Below are positions 1 through 11,902 of a DNA stretch of 64,000 bases, piece by piece (position 1 is the first letter of the stretch; each line of letters starts with the position of its first letter). A program made the position numbers and the translations under genes. The notes beneath the pieces are model-generated. The model had not been told where the DNA came from and made no database searches. It saw nothing but the letters and a program-made list of their open reading frames with translations. Source of the DNA: Deinandra increscens subsp. villosa (lineage: Eukaryota > Streptophyta > Magnoliopsida > Asterales > Asteraceae); NCBI GenBank assembly GCA_039602395.1, contig JBCNJP010000019.1, positions 4,842,335 through 4,906,334 of the forward strand, read 5' to 3'.

Positions 1-50
1 TTTTTTCTACTTTCTGGCTAATTCTGAGAGGGGGCATTCCCACCCTCTCA

Positions 51-563
51 AGACTAATCAATCCTATCTACGCAATGGAGGAAGAAACAGTGGATCATAT
101 TCTCTTGGAGTGCTGCTACGCAATGGAGATTTGGGATCGTATTTCAAGATGGTGTAAGGTAAATCCTATCTATGCCTTTTCGGTGAGAGAACTAATCAAT
201 TTTGATAAAGTAATGGAGGGCTCAAAGCAACGTAAGAAGGCGGTACAAGGAGTTCTGTTGGTGACAATATGGATGATATGGAAGTGCCGAAATAACTTAG
301 TCTTTAATGGTAAAGCAACGAACATAGACAAGGTGACGGAAGAAGTTAAGGTGTTATCCTTTGCTTGGCTATCAAAGAGAATGAAGAAATGGGAAGTGCA
401 ATGGCAACAATGGATGTCCTTTGATGTTGGTTGAGGTTTTGCCATGTAATTTTTACCATTGATGTACTATTGATGTCTCTTGTATTTTTTGGGGTTCTAC
501 CCGCTTACTAGCCCCTTTTTTAATAAAGTTGGCCGTTCAAAAAAAAAAAAGACTAATCAATCC
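51..563 (+). mobile_element. 5'-truncated LINE (L1-type) insertion with 14-bp target site duplication
   Basis: The 14-mer AGACTAATCAATCC occurs at 51-64 and again at 550-563. Between the copies lie the last part of a LINE ORF2, a short 3' UTR with AATAAA (about 521) and an A-run at 539-550. Target duplication, poly(A) tail and missing 5' part together mark a 5'-truncated target-primed retrotransposition event of about 485 bp. Seen directly in the sequence; the family assignment rests on the encoded C-terminus. Confidence 0.85.
75..434 (+). pseudogene. LINE ORF2 C-terminal fragment (zf-RVT region)
   Basis: An open frame of 119 codons encodes the C-terminal end of a plant L1-type polyprotein. 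Near its N-terminus it has the spaced pattern E-E-x-x-DH-x-L-x-x-C...W that follows the reverse-transcriptase-associated zinc-binding domain, then the W-x-x-W-x-x-RN-x-x-VFNGK pattern typical of the LINE tail. Endonuclease, reverse transcriptase and the first zinc ligands are absent because the insertion is 5'-truncated at about base 65. The methionine is only the first in frame, not a true start. It is a dead fragment with no expected function. Confidence 0.8.
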
Positions 564-618
564 GCCCCGGGTCATGACTCATGAGTCACTCAAATCCATA
601 AAGAGGAACCTAACATAA

Positions 619-900
619 ATGTTAGAGGATGTACGTTGGAATTATTATTCAAGTTTTTATTACAAATTTTAATGTTATTATCTGTGTAATTAATTTAACC
701 TAAGATTAGTTACGTATGATGATCAACTTTCAACCATCACAATTGTTGGTAAGCACCCTCTTCCATTACTATAAATAGGATGTAAAATGTCATTTGTAAT
801 TTGTTGTGTGTATGTTAATAAACAAAGCAAGTTTCTGTCACAATTGTTTTTTCATTCTTCTTTCATGTTTATATCAATCTCTAGATTATATATAACGATC
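619..900 (+). mobile_element. possible LTR fragment (TATA and leader)
   Basis: A TATA-like CTATAAATAGG at about 769-779 is followed by an AT-rich leader with AATAAA at about 819. The stretch begins TGTTAGAGG at 619. This resembles a retrotransposon LTR, but I find no second LTR, primer-binding site or target duplication. Weak call. Confidence 0.25.
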
Positions 901-1120
901 CTGTGATAATTTAATCACATGTTATTATTAGTATAAGAGATGATCGAGTCGTTTAAGAGATTGTAGAAAATCAAAAAGGGAAACCTATGAAGAGAGGCAG
1001 TTCCTTAATCATTTTGGAGGCTATATTACGCCGGCTAAAGTTTTGTTTTCAAGGACATGTGTGGGGTTCTCATTTGTTGTCATGCGTGTCCCATCGAATT
1101 TCAAATGATTATAACGGAGG

Positions 1121-1440
1121 CTAAGGCTATCTGTAGTCATAACCCCCTCCCTTGGGGTTATGTGTCACGTGGAACCCACCTCATCAAGGGGGGGGGGGGG
1201 GGGGTATAAGCAAAGTGGTGTAATCATAACCCTCATAACCCCTCTCATTATTACCCAATTACCCAATTATTATATATAATTTAAAAAGAAAAAAACATAA
1301 ACCAATTAAACCTGGAGAATAGGAAGGAATCAATAAGAAATGAGGGAGAGGGGCGTGATATACATAACGCATGTTGGAGATTCTAGCTAACATAGCGCCT
1401 AGGGGTGGAGGAGGGCGCCATGTTAGGGTTTCTTTTTGTG
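1121..1440 (+). mobile_element. PIF/Harbinger-like non-autonomous fragment with poly-G run
   Basis: Starts with TAA followed by GGCTATCTGTAGTCATAACC, similar to the reverse complement of the end of the fragment near 36.45 kb. It contains a G run at about 1188-1203 and the motif GCGCCATGTTA, also shared with the 36-kb copy. The distal terminus was not found, so it looks truncated. A short open frame at 1371-1559 shows no recognisable domain. Confidence 0.4.
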
Positions 1441-1573
1441 GAGATGGTGACCCGCTACAAATAGCCTACGATCTTACCTTCTTAGCCGGTCATGTCTACG
1501 CGGTAGCCTCTGCTTGGTCCATTTTTGTCAATGCTCATGTTCTTGTAGGCAAGAATTAATAAGTCATCTTTGC

Positions 1574-1592
1574 AAAAAAAAAAAAAAAAAAG
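1574..1592 (+). repeat. poly(A) tract
   Basis: An A-run follows AATAAGTCATCTTTGC. It could be the 3' end of a short retroposon, but no matching target duplication was found upstream. Confidence 0.5.
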
Positions 1593-2327
1593 AAGAGTCA
1601 ACTAGATTATTGTGGTGATTTTCTCTTTAATTTTAATTTAACATGTATTTATTATCGATCAAAATACACTTAGAATATTTAATACTCACTTATTACCGAG
1701 CTACAACCTAAATGATTAAAAAGAGTTTACATTTTTAACTTTTTACATTGGTTTACATTTTTTACTTAATTAATAAACATAAAAGATACTCATTAACACT
1801 TTAACAGGATCTTTAGATTACAGTTTATGGAAACTCAAATAATTTTAAAAAAATGATTTTTTTTATTATTATTCAATAAATGTACTACCCATAACGACAA
1901 AACTTTCCATATAGGAAAAACATCGACCTTGAGTTGCATTAATATATAGGGGAAACTTATTTTATAAATCGTGCTTAAAGTGTACATAGTATTAAACAAG
2001 TTGTAATTAATCTTGCATGATCATAACCTCTTTGCGCGTGATAGACTTCATCTTTTTTAAACTTTAATCACACATATGTATTAATAACGCAAAAACAATT
2101 TCTTTTTCATAATACTTTTTACACTTTATACGCAAAATATAATTTGTATTTAAACTTTTACCTCAATATATAAAGCATTGTTTTAGATCCCAATACCTCT
2201 TGTTCAATTTTTTATATAACACGCACCACATCGTTCTATCTGTGTCTCTTGATGGGTTAAACGTCGTGATTCGCAACCCTTATCTCCCAAACTTTTTAAA
2301 ATTGAAATTATTCTTGATTTTTAAAGA
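1593..2327. other. AT-rich intergenic DNA, nothing recognised
   Basis: No convincing ORF, RNA or bounded element was seen. Confidence 0.6.
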
Positions 2328-2577
2328 GTGCTTATATAGACACCCAAGGTTTTACTAAATTCATCATTTTCTTACGATCGTTTCGCTCCAAACGGCCGTT
2401 TCAAGGTCGTTTCATTTAAAACGGCCGCCACGTGTCGCAACGACGAAACCTTAAAATTCAGGGGGCCCCCCTTTTTATCGACCGTTTCATCGGAAACGAT
2501 CCCCAAACGATCGTTTCACCGGAAACGAGCGTTTGGTTTGGGTGGATCTAGTAAAAGCTTCCGGTCGATATAGCCAA
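2328..2577. mobile_element. MITE with about 35-bp imperfect terminal inverted repeats
   Basis: The left end reads CTTATATAGACACCCAAGG then TTTTACTAAATTC. The reverse complement of the right end reads GGCTATATCGACCGGAAGC then TTTTACTAGATCC. The interior carries repeated GATCGTTTC/GAAACGATC and AACGGCCG motifs, giving extensive internal fold-back. Flanks TTTTTAAAG and CTTTTTGAAA might be a decayed 9-bp target duplication, which would suggest a Mutator-like origin, but this is uncertain. Confidence 0.55.
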
Positions 2578-3249
2578 CCCCTTTTTGAAAAGAATATATG
2601 TATATAAAACAATTAAAAGTATGTTTTTAACCATCAATCCTGAATAATATAAATTTATATCAGGTTGAAATGAGCCCCCAAAACCGTCCAAAAAGTCGAT
2701 TTTGTGATTTTGTCTCACGTAGAAATGGGTGGAATTTTAGGGTCCTATTTGGACGGCAGAAAAGTTGGATTGCATTTCAATATCTAGATAGTGACAATCA
2801 TAAAAATAAATAAACTCTAAAAATTTGTTTACATGGAGAAATTAGTTGTTTTTGGACAAAGTTATAAAATGAGTCGGAGTTGCCATTTTAGGTAAGCTTT
2901 ATGAAAAATGAAATGAACATTTTATATTTTATAACTATAACTTTTTAATGGTAAACACATATAAATTCCACAAATTACTCACTTTCTAAAATTTAAACTC
3001 GTATCGCTTGAATGAATATAAACATCATATACGATTAGACTAAATTAGACTAAATGTCTTCAGTTTTAAATTTACACTTAAAAAACAATCCATGCCTATA
3101 TTCACACCCTCTCGGTCTCTCTTTATAGTTTATTTCCTTTTTAAATTTTGTCTATGTTTTTCTGCTTTTTTATCCCTACTGTCAACTAGTGACAATTTTT
3201 AATATCACAACGATTAACTCGTGCATTCTAAACTTACTCTATATCTAAA

Positions 3250-3540
3250 TTATATTTTATATATATATATATAGAAAGGATTATTTAAGAACTATTTGAT
3301 TTTTAGAACTTTTACATACGAGTTACGACATAACATAAAATGGGCCCGCCAGTGTAAGCTTATGCACTACATCATAAGGTGACAATTAATGATTCCGAAT
3401 CCTACATTTAAATACAAGTGCATGAGTCACATACACGTACATGTCCACATGTAACCACACCTCCTAACTTGATATTTAAAAAAAAATTTAAATTAAGGTT
3501 CACATGTCCAACATGCATAAGATTCCATCCATATATATAT
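3250..3540. mobile_element. (TA)n-bounded short element, relative of the 56-kb family
   Basis: A TA run at about 3253-3272 leads into GAAAGGATTATTTAAGAAC, similar to GGGAAAGGATCATTTGAGAA at 56445. A second TA run begins at about 3529. It has the same arrangement as the elements at 56-57 kb, but the interior is diverged. Confidence 0.4.
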
Positions 3541-4429
3541 ATACCTATACAATACATCTAACATGTCCTTAACCGCCAAGATAACTTGTTAAGAAAATTT
3601 TAATTGCATCGCGAATAGATATGTTCTATTTATCTAGAATTGGTGCTTTACTATTTTATAAAAATTTATATAATAAAATCGAACATTTTTATTTTTAACT
3701 CGAAATATAATATATACCGATATATTTAAAAAAAAATATATATATATTTCCTTGGCTTGTCAATAGGAACTCTAAGGTGAAGATTTCTTGATGGATTGGT
3801 TAGAAAATGTATGCAATATTTTTGTAATTGGGTTTTCTTTTCTCGTCTAGCTTCTTGTTGGGTGTGTAGTGAAATATAAATTTATGCTGTTAAAAAAGAG
3901 TTTTTCTTAAAAAAAAGTTTACACTGGTTCTTATATAGGTGTGTCAAGCCGTTAAGATCTATAAAACTATATGTTAGCGGCTAACTACGACCGAATGCAT
4001 CAGACTAAGCCTAGATTTTAAGTATCGTTTTGAATGCATTTTTTTCTTTCTCGTTAATTGTCAATTTACTGACTTAACAGAAAAATCTAACGACACCAAT
4101 TAGCGTTAGGGACTAAATGTGCTACAAAAGTACAAACCTTCGGACCATAGCCGTAATTTTAAAAAACTAGGAAGGTAATGTGAAATTTAGACAAACCACA
4201 AGGACTATTCCCGTAATTTACTCTTTAGTTAATATTCTTAAGTTCTCAATTAGAGCTCAAAATCTTCTTTAGCGTAAATATACTTAAGCTGAAATTAATT
4301 GGCTCGTTGAACTTAAGTTAAGATAACGGAGCTAAAATTTGGCTCATCTTATTTACATTCCTAGGTTAATCCTAGAAACCTCCAACTAATTAAGAGTTAA
4401 GAGTCTTTATTAAGAGAGCTAGTTTCATA

Positions 4430-4740
4430 TAGAGGTGTTCTCGCTTCGGTCTTTAGCTGAAACCGATATTGAGTTGATTGGTTTTAATTTTTTAAAATCG
4501 ATCAGTTTGGTTTTTTAAGAAGTTTTGATCCAGTTTTCAGTTGTTCGGTTTTAGTTAACTACAAAAATAAGTAATAGTGAATCAAATCGGTTTAGTTAAC
4601 GGTGCTTCGGTCGAGTTATACATGGCGGCTCGGTTTTTTTTAGTTGAGTCGGTTTTCTTCAGTTAAACACTGGACCGAAATATTGATTTTGGTTTTTTCG
4701 ATTCGAGTTCGGTTAATTAGTTTGGCTTTTCTATCATTGG
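4430..4740. repeat. CGGTT-rich repeat, probable MITE remnant
   Basis: Repeated TTCGGTTTT / TCGGTTTAGTTAAC motifs on both strands resemble the sub-terminal repeats of plant hAT-type MITEs. No clear termini were found. Confidence 0.3.
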
Positions 4741-5830
4741 CTTCAAATTATTAGTTATAATACTTATTAATAATTCAGATTCTAGGTGCTTCATCATAAT
4801 TTATATTATTAAACTACACATCAAACAAAATTGTGTTTTGTTTTAAACATGATAATATGAAAATCTCCAAGTCAATTATTGGGTAGGTGTTAGTTCAATT
4901 GCAATTGGTATCTCCATTAGTTTATTTATAAAATGGTTAGTCTTCAATTATACTCATGCTTATTAATGATAATACGTTAGTTCAGTTAAGATTTATTATG
5001 ATAGTTTTTACTATAACTAGAAGTCTAGAACATATGGTTTGATTTGATTTGTTTTTATTTATTTTTATGCTATCATAAATACTTATCAATAATACATATT
5101 TACATATATAATTTTTGATAATTCTATATAATATTACATGTTAGGGTTTTTATCTTATTCTTTTCTCTACCTTCATATCCCTTTGAGACGCTTATACATC
5201 TCTATGTATATATATATCATAAAAGTTACGTTTTATCTATTTTTATCTTACATCAACAGTTGTAGTCATAGCTCGTGTCATCATAACCCTCTCATCGTGC
5301 CATTTCTCATTGACGCAATGTCCTTTAGATCATTCGTCTAGATTTGCAAGCAAGAAGTTTTCTTTCCACGTTTTTATAGGTTTTTTGTTTTTTTATACTA
5401 ACATATTAATTGTTTTTCGGATCAAACAGAGTCTTCAATTTCCTTCTGTGACCGAAATTGTTGAAAATACATTAGTTAAAATTTATTGTGATATAACTCT
5501 TTTTTAATATAATTAAGAGAGATGATTTGATTAATTCAATTAGGGTGGAACAAATTCAATAAATTCAATGTTAATGAACTAGAATTGGCAGATGATACAG
5601 ATTCCGACTACTTTGAAGTCATTATCATTCCAAATTTACCATCATGGAGACCGAGTAATACATGATGGTGGATGCTGAATAGGTTCAATAGGTTCCGATG
5701 CCACAATCACATATAGTGAAGTGAACGCAACATAGACTATTATAATGACTTCTAAAATTTTGATTAGCGAATTTAATATTCTTTTTTAAAAGTGATATCT
5801 AGATTTTTTAAGGTAATTTACCACGCATGA
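4741..5830. other. AT-rich intergenic DNA, nothing recognised
   Basis: Short open frames here have no recognisable domain and low-complexity composition. Confidence 0.55.
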
Positions 5831-5854
5831 ACTTCATAAAATTTAAACCCGGCG

Positions 5855-6110
5855 TGCTCACTTTTATCTACGTTTTAGTGTAAGTTTCGATCAAAACAGA
5901 GCTATGTGTGGTATGCAGAGGTTATCTAAACACTTATGTACAAGTTGTTGAAGTTGTATACATAAAATACATGGAAGTAATTAGGCAAAAAACTTATTGC
6001 AAGTTGTGAATTGCTTATTTTTATTTACGTCTTGATGTAAGTTTTGTTCGATAACGTAGTTGTGCATGACGATTTACAAGTCATCTAAGCACCTATTTAT
6101 GTACCATTAA
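5855..6110 (+). repeat. diverged tandem duplication, about 150-bp unit
   Basis: TTTATCTACGTTTTAGTGTA at about 5866 recurs as TTTATTTACGTCTTGATGTA at about 6019. Downstream parts also match (ATCTAAACACTTATGTAC versus ATCTAAGCACCTATTTATGT). Two old copies of unknown origin. Confidence 0.45.
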
Positions 6111-6330
6111 ACGTTTATACATATTCGACGCAAAACTTTACCATGGTTTGACTCCCTGGGACGGGATGGTTTAGTGCGCCAAAACAGATAAATAACAACT
6201 GTCGACCGAAGCCCCAAGCACCCAATCGCCCGCCGTTACCCTGCCACTGCCCTATGTCACTCTATTCCCTAAACCAGGTTCCAAATGAACAAAAAAAAGC
6301 CCTATGTCATATGGTAATTGAATGCTGTTA

Positions 6331-6860
6331 TTATTTGAATGACACAGTTTGCTTGATTATACGGGTGTTGATTATTCGATTGCACTTGTAACACCTACCG
6401 TGGCTTTTATTCCGTGGAACCCGACTACCATATCCTCGACCTCTCCCGGACACCTGACCTCTTCCTCGGTCACGTGCAAAGTCTTCTTGGTTGGAATTCC
6501 TTTGACCCGTTTTGTTACCATCTATACGCGGCCCTTTGATCTCACCTTCGTTAGTCCGGTACACCAATTCCTTCCTGGGTTGTAAGCCACAACCACCAAC
6601 CAAAATCAAAACAAAGCCCGATGCTTCTACTGGTTTTACCTTCACCCGCTAAACGTGACCAGATTCAAAGCCTCCTGCTTGATGAATCCTTCATGTCCGT
6701 TTTTTCTGCACTTCGAGTTGAAATACTTCTGCCAAAGAACTAAGCCACCTGCAGTTCTTGTCTGTTGTCTAGGCAAGGAAGAAACACCGGTCAAAGATTC
6801 TTTATCCACCTTCGATTGCCCTTTCCCGATGTTACCTATTGAGAACTCAAAACTAGACAC
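6331..6860 (-). pseudogene. possible degraded retroelement gag fragment
   Basis: Two adjoining minus-strand frames are open here. One contains an RG-rich stretch followed by G-R-C-Y-K-C, which looks like the start of a CCHC zinc knuckle preceded by a basic RGRG tract, as in retrotransposon gag proteins. The knuckle is incomplete: no GH and no final C in phase. No LTRs or pol sequence lie nearby. It could also be chance. Confidence 0.25.
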
Positions 6861-7292
6861 CTGCTGGTTTCTGAGCCGCTAAACGAATACACGGCTACCT
6901 GCTTGGTTAATTGGAGTTTGATTTTGGATGAAGCTTGTTACTTGTTGATTTCATATAAAAAAACCTGTGAAACAAGTCATTTAATAAACCAAATTGGTAG
7001 ATGAAAGTAACCAATTAGCAAAGATTACAGAAGGAAGCTCACCATGCTTAAAGTCTGAAGCATAGAAGGATGACAGATCAGCAATTGGTATTTTAGCAGC
7101 TCTGAGAAACGATTAAGGTCTTAAAGCTCCACATTATTATAAAATTTAAAAACATAATCACAAAATGAAATGCATACAGAGAGGAAAGTAAAATTCTCAA
7201 ACTTTACATGAAAATGGAAAAGTAAAAAACTCAAATCCAAGGAAAACTTTGTCCATACAGCTTTATCATACAAACAAAATGTTACTTTTATC

Positions 7293-8924
7293 TCAATTGC
7301 CTTCTTCTCTATGTATAACAGATGGAACAGGTGGTTCAAGAGTTACACCATTACCAGATTGACTTTGATATTCCTTTAGAAACCTGCTAGGGCTGGGAGA
7401 ACCAGATTTATAGGGTGGAAACGATGTATTTTGTAACGGAGAACTTGACCCAGATCTGAAACCGAATTCTTCTTCTCGAGGTAAAGTTGACATAGGAATC
7501 GGATTATTTTCATCGCCTGTTTTTTTATAAAACTTATCCTCTTTAATGTCATAATAATTTCCGGTACGGACTTCTTGAGCAAGTGAACACCAGCAGCAAA
7601 ATAGCCACAATGCACAATCAGTAACAGCAGGTCTACCACAACATGAATCAGATGGAGGTAAATTAAATCTTTTTCTCATTTGAATTCTCCAAAACCCACC
7701 ATAAAGCAAACCAAATACACACAAAAATATCCCTGTAATACCCAACGCCTCGCGTGCAGTCTCGTTGTCAATGTTAATAGCAGCCAGATTAAAAATCCAA
7801 AAGGGCGCCAAACAGAACAAAAGAAACGTTGCTATGTGAACATACATGTTTCCAAATCCGAGTCTCTCCATATTCCACCCGAAAACACAAAAGCTACAAA
7901 ACAATGAGAGGTATGCTAAAGAGATGTCTTCCCAGAAGTCAAATATACCCCCACTCCATTTTGGACTAGTTTCATTTATTCTTTCGTCCCGTGGGGTGAA
8001 TGAGAATCTTCTTTCAAATGATTTCATTGGTTGACTACTACTAGCAACATTATCTTGTCTAAGTTGTGATTCCTCATCAGAAGCCGTATCATATTCTTTC
8101 CCAAGAGGGCTAACAACAGAATACACACCAGCAATTGCAGGGGCGCCAATTGCTACAGAGATGGTTATAGCCACCCCAATTGCAGGTCTTTCTGATCTTC
8201 TGTAACCAACGTTTAAACCACATAAAGCATATTGTGCAAGACAGTTAAGGTTGAGCAGCAAGATAACAACTAACATGTGTGCCCATTCGTGAGGTTTATA
8301 AGTTCCATCTTTGCAGTATATTTTTCTTAATTTTGTAACATCTTCTGATCTCCATTTTAACAGGAGTACAAGGTGATAAAGACGTTGCGGATGTTGGTAT
8401 AGACACATGAGGGTAAAAAGGGCATTTAGAATTTGGTTGTTGACTTCAAACCAGGCATCTCTTTGGGTTTTTCGAGGGAGAGCGTGGTTTAGCATACCTG
8501 TCATTACAAGGAAGAGAATTGCCCCTGAGACAGCAACAACTATAACCCAGATTAACAGAACCATATTCATTGGGTTTCTTATCCATTCTTTAGCCAATTT
8601 CTGAAGAGAAACCCATTCAATTTTCTTAGAAAAGACCCTCGACAGGCGATCACGGATCTTTTGACTTGTGCTTGAAGGTACAGTACGTGAGAATTCATCT
8701 CTTTCTTGGGCAAGTCGTTGGAATTTGGCAGTTGGTGTACCCAAATTACCGAATACAAGAAAACTCGGAGTTCTGTTTGTTAGGCTACCATCACTTGGAG
8801 TTTGAGAATCTTCTTCCCTAAGAGATCCCGTTCGAGAGGTTTCAATATGCAGATTAACACGAGTCTTGACTTTACCACCATTAGATTTCTCATCTTCAAC
8901 TACAGATATATCATTTGCAGACAT
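7293..8924 (-). CDS. PLAC8-family multi-pass membrane protein
   Basis: An intact single-exon coding region of 543 residues. The polar N-terminus (about 1-115) is followed by hydrophobic segments near 121-143, 163-190, 213-238, 248-272, 334-352, 360-383 and 392-413. A cysteine-rich PLAC8 block follows at about 425-460, with CC at 428-429, C437, CC at 443-444 and C446, then the motif SLAQE-R-x-GNYYD. A Ser/Pro-rich C-terminal tail ends the protein. PLAC8 proteins include plant size and metal-transport regulators and membrane proteins of unknown role; this long form matches uncharacterised plant PLAC8 proteins, so no substrate is assigned. The start is the first ATG after an inferred leader intron (9019-9143), with stops upstream. 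No truncation or frameshift is seen. Confidence 0.9.
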   Translation of the reverse strand: MSANDISVVEDEKSNGGKVKTRVNLHIETSRTGSLREEDSQTPSDGSLTNRTPSFLVFGNLGTPTAKFQRLAQERDEFSRTVPSSTSQKIRDRLSRVFSKKIEWVSLQKLAKEWIRNPMNMVLLIWVIVVAVSGAILFLVMTGMLNHALPRKTQRDAWFEVNNQILNALFTLMCLYQHPQRLYHLVLLLKWRSEDVTKLRKIYCKDGTYKPHEWAHMLVVILLLNLNCLAQYALCGLNVGYRRSERPAIGVAITISVAIGAPAIAGVYSVVSPLGKEYDTASDEESQLRQDNVASSSQPMKSFERRFSFTPRDERINETSPKWSGGIFDFWEDISLAYLSLFCSFCVFGWNMERLGFGNMYVHIATFLLFCLAPFWIFNLAAINIDNETAREALGITGIFLCVFGLLYGGFWRIQMRKRFNLPPSDSCCGRPAVTDCALWLFCCWCSLAQEVRTGNYYDIKEDKFYKKTGDENNPIPMSTLPREEEFGFRSGSSSPLQNTSFPPYKSGSPSPSRFLKEYQSQSGNGVTLEPPVPSVIHREEGN

Positions 8925-9780
8925 TATAAAAGGGTAGTCCTTATATTATTTTCAAATGCTTTCTATTAACAATCGATTATACTTAAGCAGCAGTAGCAAT
9001 GGTGGCACCGTGGCAGTGCTGCAAAAGTATGTACTGCAAGTAAAATTAATAAACAGAAAGAAGTCATCAGATAACCAACGAAATGATTCATTAATCTGGT
9101 GAAAATTATAAGCCCAAGAAACAAATGAAATCAGAAAGAGTACCTTCATTATGTTCTTCTCCAACATGCCTGATGGAAGAAAATCAGAAATTAACCTCTA
9201 TATACAGAATCTGCAATTAGGATAACTTATATATCAAATTTGTAACAAACTTCACATGACTGTGGACATTGAAGACCAATAATAGCATCTTATGGGTAAC
9301 AGGCATCACATGATTGATTGGCTATAAGCATTAAACATTACTAATTTTGACCATAAAAAATCAAAGTACATCCTCTTTTGGCAAAATTAATTGTGTAATT
9401 GGATCAATTATAGACGAGTTAAGCAATTGAACATAATTCTATACGAGTTTATAGTTGACCTAACTTCAATACCTACTGTTTTCAACATAAGGTTAACCTA
9501 AAAATGTCATTATCAGGTCAAATTTGAGTCGTTAAACAACTTCAATGTATCAGTTTATACACAAACCAACAACACAGGATCTCAAACAATCAAATTGCGC
9601 AACTCAGAGCAGTCAAAGAGAATTTCTGCGTAGATTATAAAGCGTGAAAACGGAAGAATCTTAGAAGCATATGAACAAAGCAAGCTCTGAAAGTGCTCGT
9701 GAGAGAAGAATACACGTACCGGAAGCGGAAGCAGAAGAGCTAGTAGTTCAAAATCATCTTCCCTCCCTCTTTTGATTGAT
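8925..9780 (-). other. 5' UTR of the PLAC8 gene with two inferred introns and a uORF
   Basis: Reading the minus strand from about 9780, a leader exon ends at 9720 with donor GTACGTGTA. A 26-nt exon spans 9144-9169, between an acceptor ending ...TCCATCAG and donor GTACTCTTTC. A second acceptor TTTTGCAG ends at 9019. The spliced leader would contain an upstream ORF of 19 codons starting in the 26-nt exon at 9167 and ending TAA at about 8984. Splice sites are inferred by eye. Confidence 0.5.
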
Positions 9781-9989
9781 AGAGAAGAATTACAGGGGCA
9801 AAAACGGATGAATGATGAGAATGTTCTCTTTTGGATACCACTTGTAAATATCTGCGGATATTGCGACTATTATTATATCCAGCTCGGTATTATTAGGCCT
9901 AATCTCGTTGGCTTGTGTGGACTTTGGAGAGAGTTATTTGCCGAAGTCGTTTGAATAACATGTGTGTAGTGCGTGTTTGACTGCTTGTT

Positions 9990-10500
9990 GAGTTGATCAT
10001 GGGGCGTTTATAAGGCAGGGCCGACAAAGCATGTTTAAACATGTTATATAGGTCAGACATGTGACACGATTAACTAATCATGTCGTTTTTTAAACATGAA
10101 TACAGAACTGTTTATAAACGTATTACACGATAAAACATGTTTAGACACATGTAATATCCTAGGGATTGAAACTAGAAAGAAATAAATGATAGAAAACAAA
10201 GAGCTTTGAAAAATTTATGGCGTCAAAGAAGTAGAGCGGTGGAATCAGACTAGTTATTGGAAACTTCAAATTAGATTAGGATTTTCTACTTTTATTATAT
10301 ATTTAATTATTTTTAAAATTACTAAAAATATAAACGTCTGTAACCGTGTCATAAACAAGTTAGACGATATGAAACTCGTTTAGACACGATTTTAATGGTG
10401 ACATAAACGTGTTAACCTTTTTAGAAACCTGATTAACTTAAGCCCAAACACTTTTAACTTTGTGTCGTATCTTGTCATGTTAATAGGCCCGTATCAGAAA
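9990..10500. repeat. palindrome-rich repeat, probable hAT-type MITE remnant
   Basis: Contains ACATGTTTAAACATGT and many GTGTCATAAAC/GTTTAGACAC-type words on both strands, plus GTTAATAGGCCCGTATC near the right end. Known plant non-autonomous hAT-like repeats have this texture. Termini are not defined. Confidence 0.35.
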
Positions 10501-11455
10501 TTGTCAACCTGAATATATATTTTCAAACTCAACTTTCACTTTTATCTTATTTTATTGTATACTAATAGGTTGTTCAAACTTGTATAATTTTATATGGTCG
10601 ATAACGTGATAATAAGTTACTCTAGTGAGGGCGGATCTTTTTTTCAACATCAATATCAATGTTATATCATTTGTACCATCGAATTCTAGAGGAGAAACAC
10701 CTTATTAAACATCCCAATACCATTAACTACAAGCCTTTTACCTTTTAATAAGAGGTGGAAGTAATGTAAGCATTATTGGATTAATAATTTTGAGGGGCCA
10801 CAAAAACTACGGTCTTCATTAATTTTTCTTTTGATATTGTGTTTGGAAAGGCGTCTTCAAAAACATTTGTAATTTTATAAGGTGTTATTACAAAAAATAG
10901 TTATCACTTCCATTACACTAGGAAAATGATTTGATATCACATGATCAGCCACGTGCCTTAATTCAATAAAAATGAAACAAGTTGTAGATAAAATCTTAAT
11001 TTAGTTTAAGTCTAAAATATAACAAATAATTAGGCAATTAGCTATTGTTTTATTAGGCTATAGTATTTGATACCCGTCCCATGTTTATTCGACAACCAGC
11101 CCTCCGTCTTGTTAGCAACTAAGCCCAACAATACTTATTTTTGCTCCCTCACAACTTTTCTAACAGTCATTTTTCTTTTTCTTGTTTTGAATGGCCGTTA
11201 CAAATGATCAAAAGGCAAAAAAGAAAAAAGATATTTATAAAAAAACACACTAAACTATATAACCAATTCAGTTCAGTCAAAATATTTACAAACTTGCTTC
11301 ATCTCTTTTTGTTCACTCTAGTAACCAAAAATCTGACCACCCAAATGAAACCAAACAATCAAAACTAGCAATATCTTTAGGGGAGCCTTTTGATCATGAA
11401 TTGTAGTTAATTTAGGTGTTAACTCATATGTATAACTGTTAACTACATTTTTTAC
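10501..11455. other. AT-rich intergenic DNA, nothing recognised
   Basis: No supported gene or element. A short open frame at 11141-11368 is low-complexity. Confidence 0.5.
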
Positions 11456-11457
11456 AT

Positions 11458-11630
11458 ATCCCCCACCATTTGATGGAGTGGATACCCATTTACCTTCCAA
11501 TGTGGAGGTCAAGCGTTCAAATCTCACATGACACAAAAAAATGTATAATATTATAGATATGGTCAGAGGTTTTTATCACAGTGGGCCTTTGGATGGTGAG
11601 TTTCATCTGAGATGGATGTACAACACAGAA
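11458..11630 (+). mobile_element. tRNA-derived SINE copy (family A)
   Basis: The head has an A-box-like TTTGATGGAGTGG and a B-box-like GCGTTCAAATCTC. The body reads GGTCAGAGGTTTTTATCACA...GATGGATGTACAACAC. The same head-plus-body order occurs reversed at 46070-46319, and the body alone at 56125-56272. Confidence 0.6.
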
Positions 11631-11902
11631 ATTTAGTGTCGTGTTCATAAGTAAATGAATAAAAAAGGTGGCATCTAAGTACTTATTTACATTTTACCAT
11701 GATACCATCCGTAGAAATAACAGTTTCCCTTAGCAAGACAAGATTAAAAACAAGCAAGTAGCCTGATAACATGAAGCTGAAAGCTCAATCATGATTTTAT
11801 AAAAAAACATGCTACACACATTTATAACAACATGAATCGCATTAGAAGCGAGTCAGTGACCCTAAAAGGACCATTGATGAGAAATTACCTGCAGGCGACA
11901 GC

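Noticed and set aside
1371..1559. 62-codon open frame
   Set aside because: No recognisable domain; lies at the edge of a Harbinger-like fragment and before an A run.
11318..11536. 72-codon minus-strand open frame
   Set aside because: Overlaps the SINE head; composition and position explain it.
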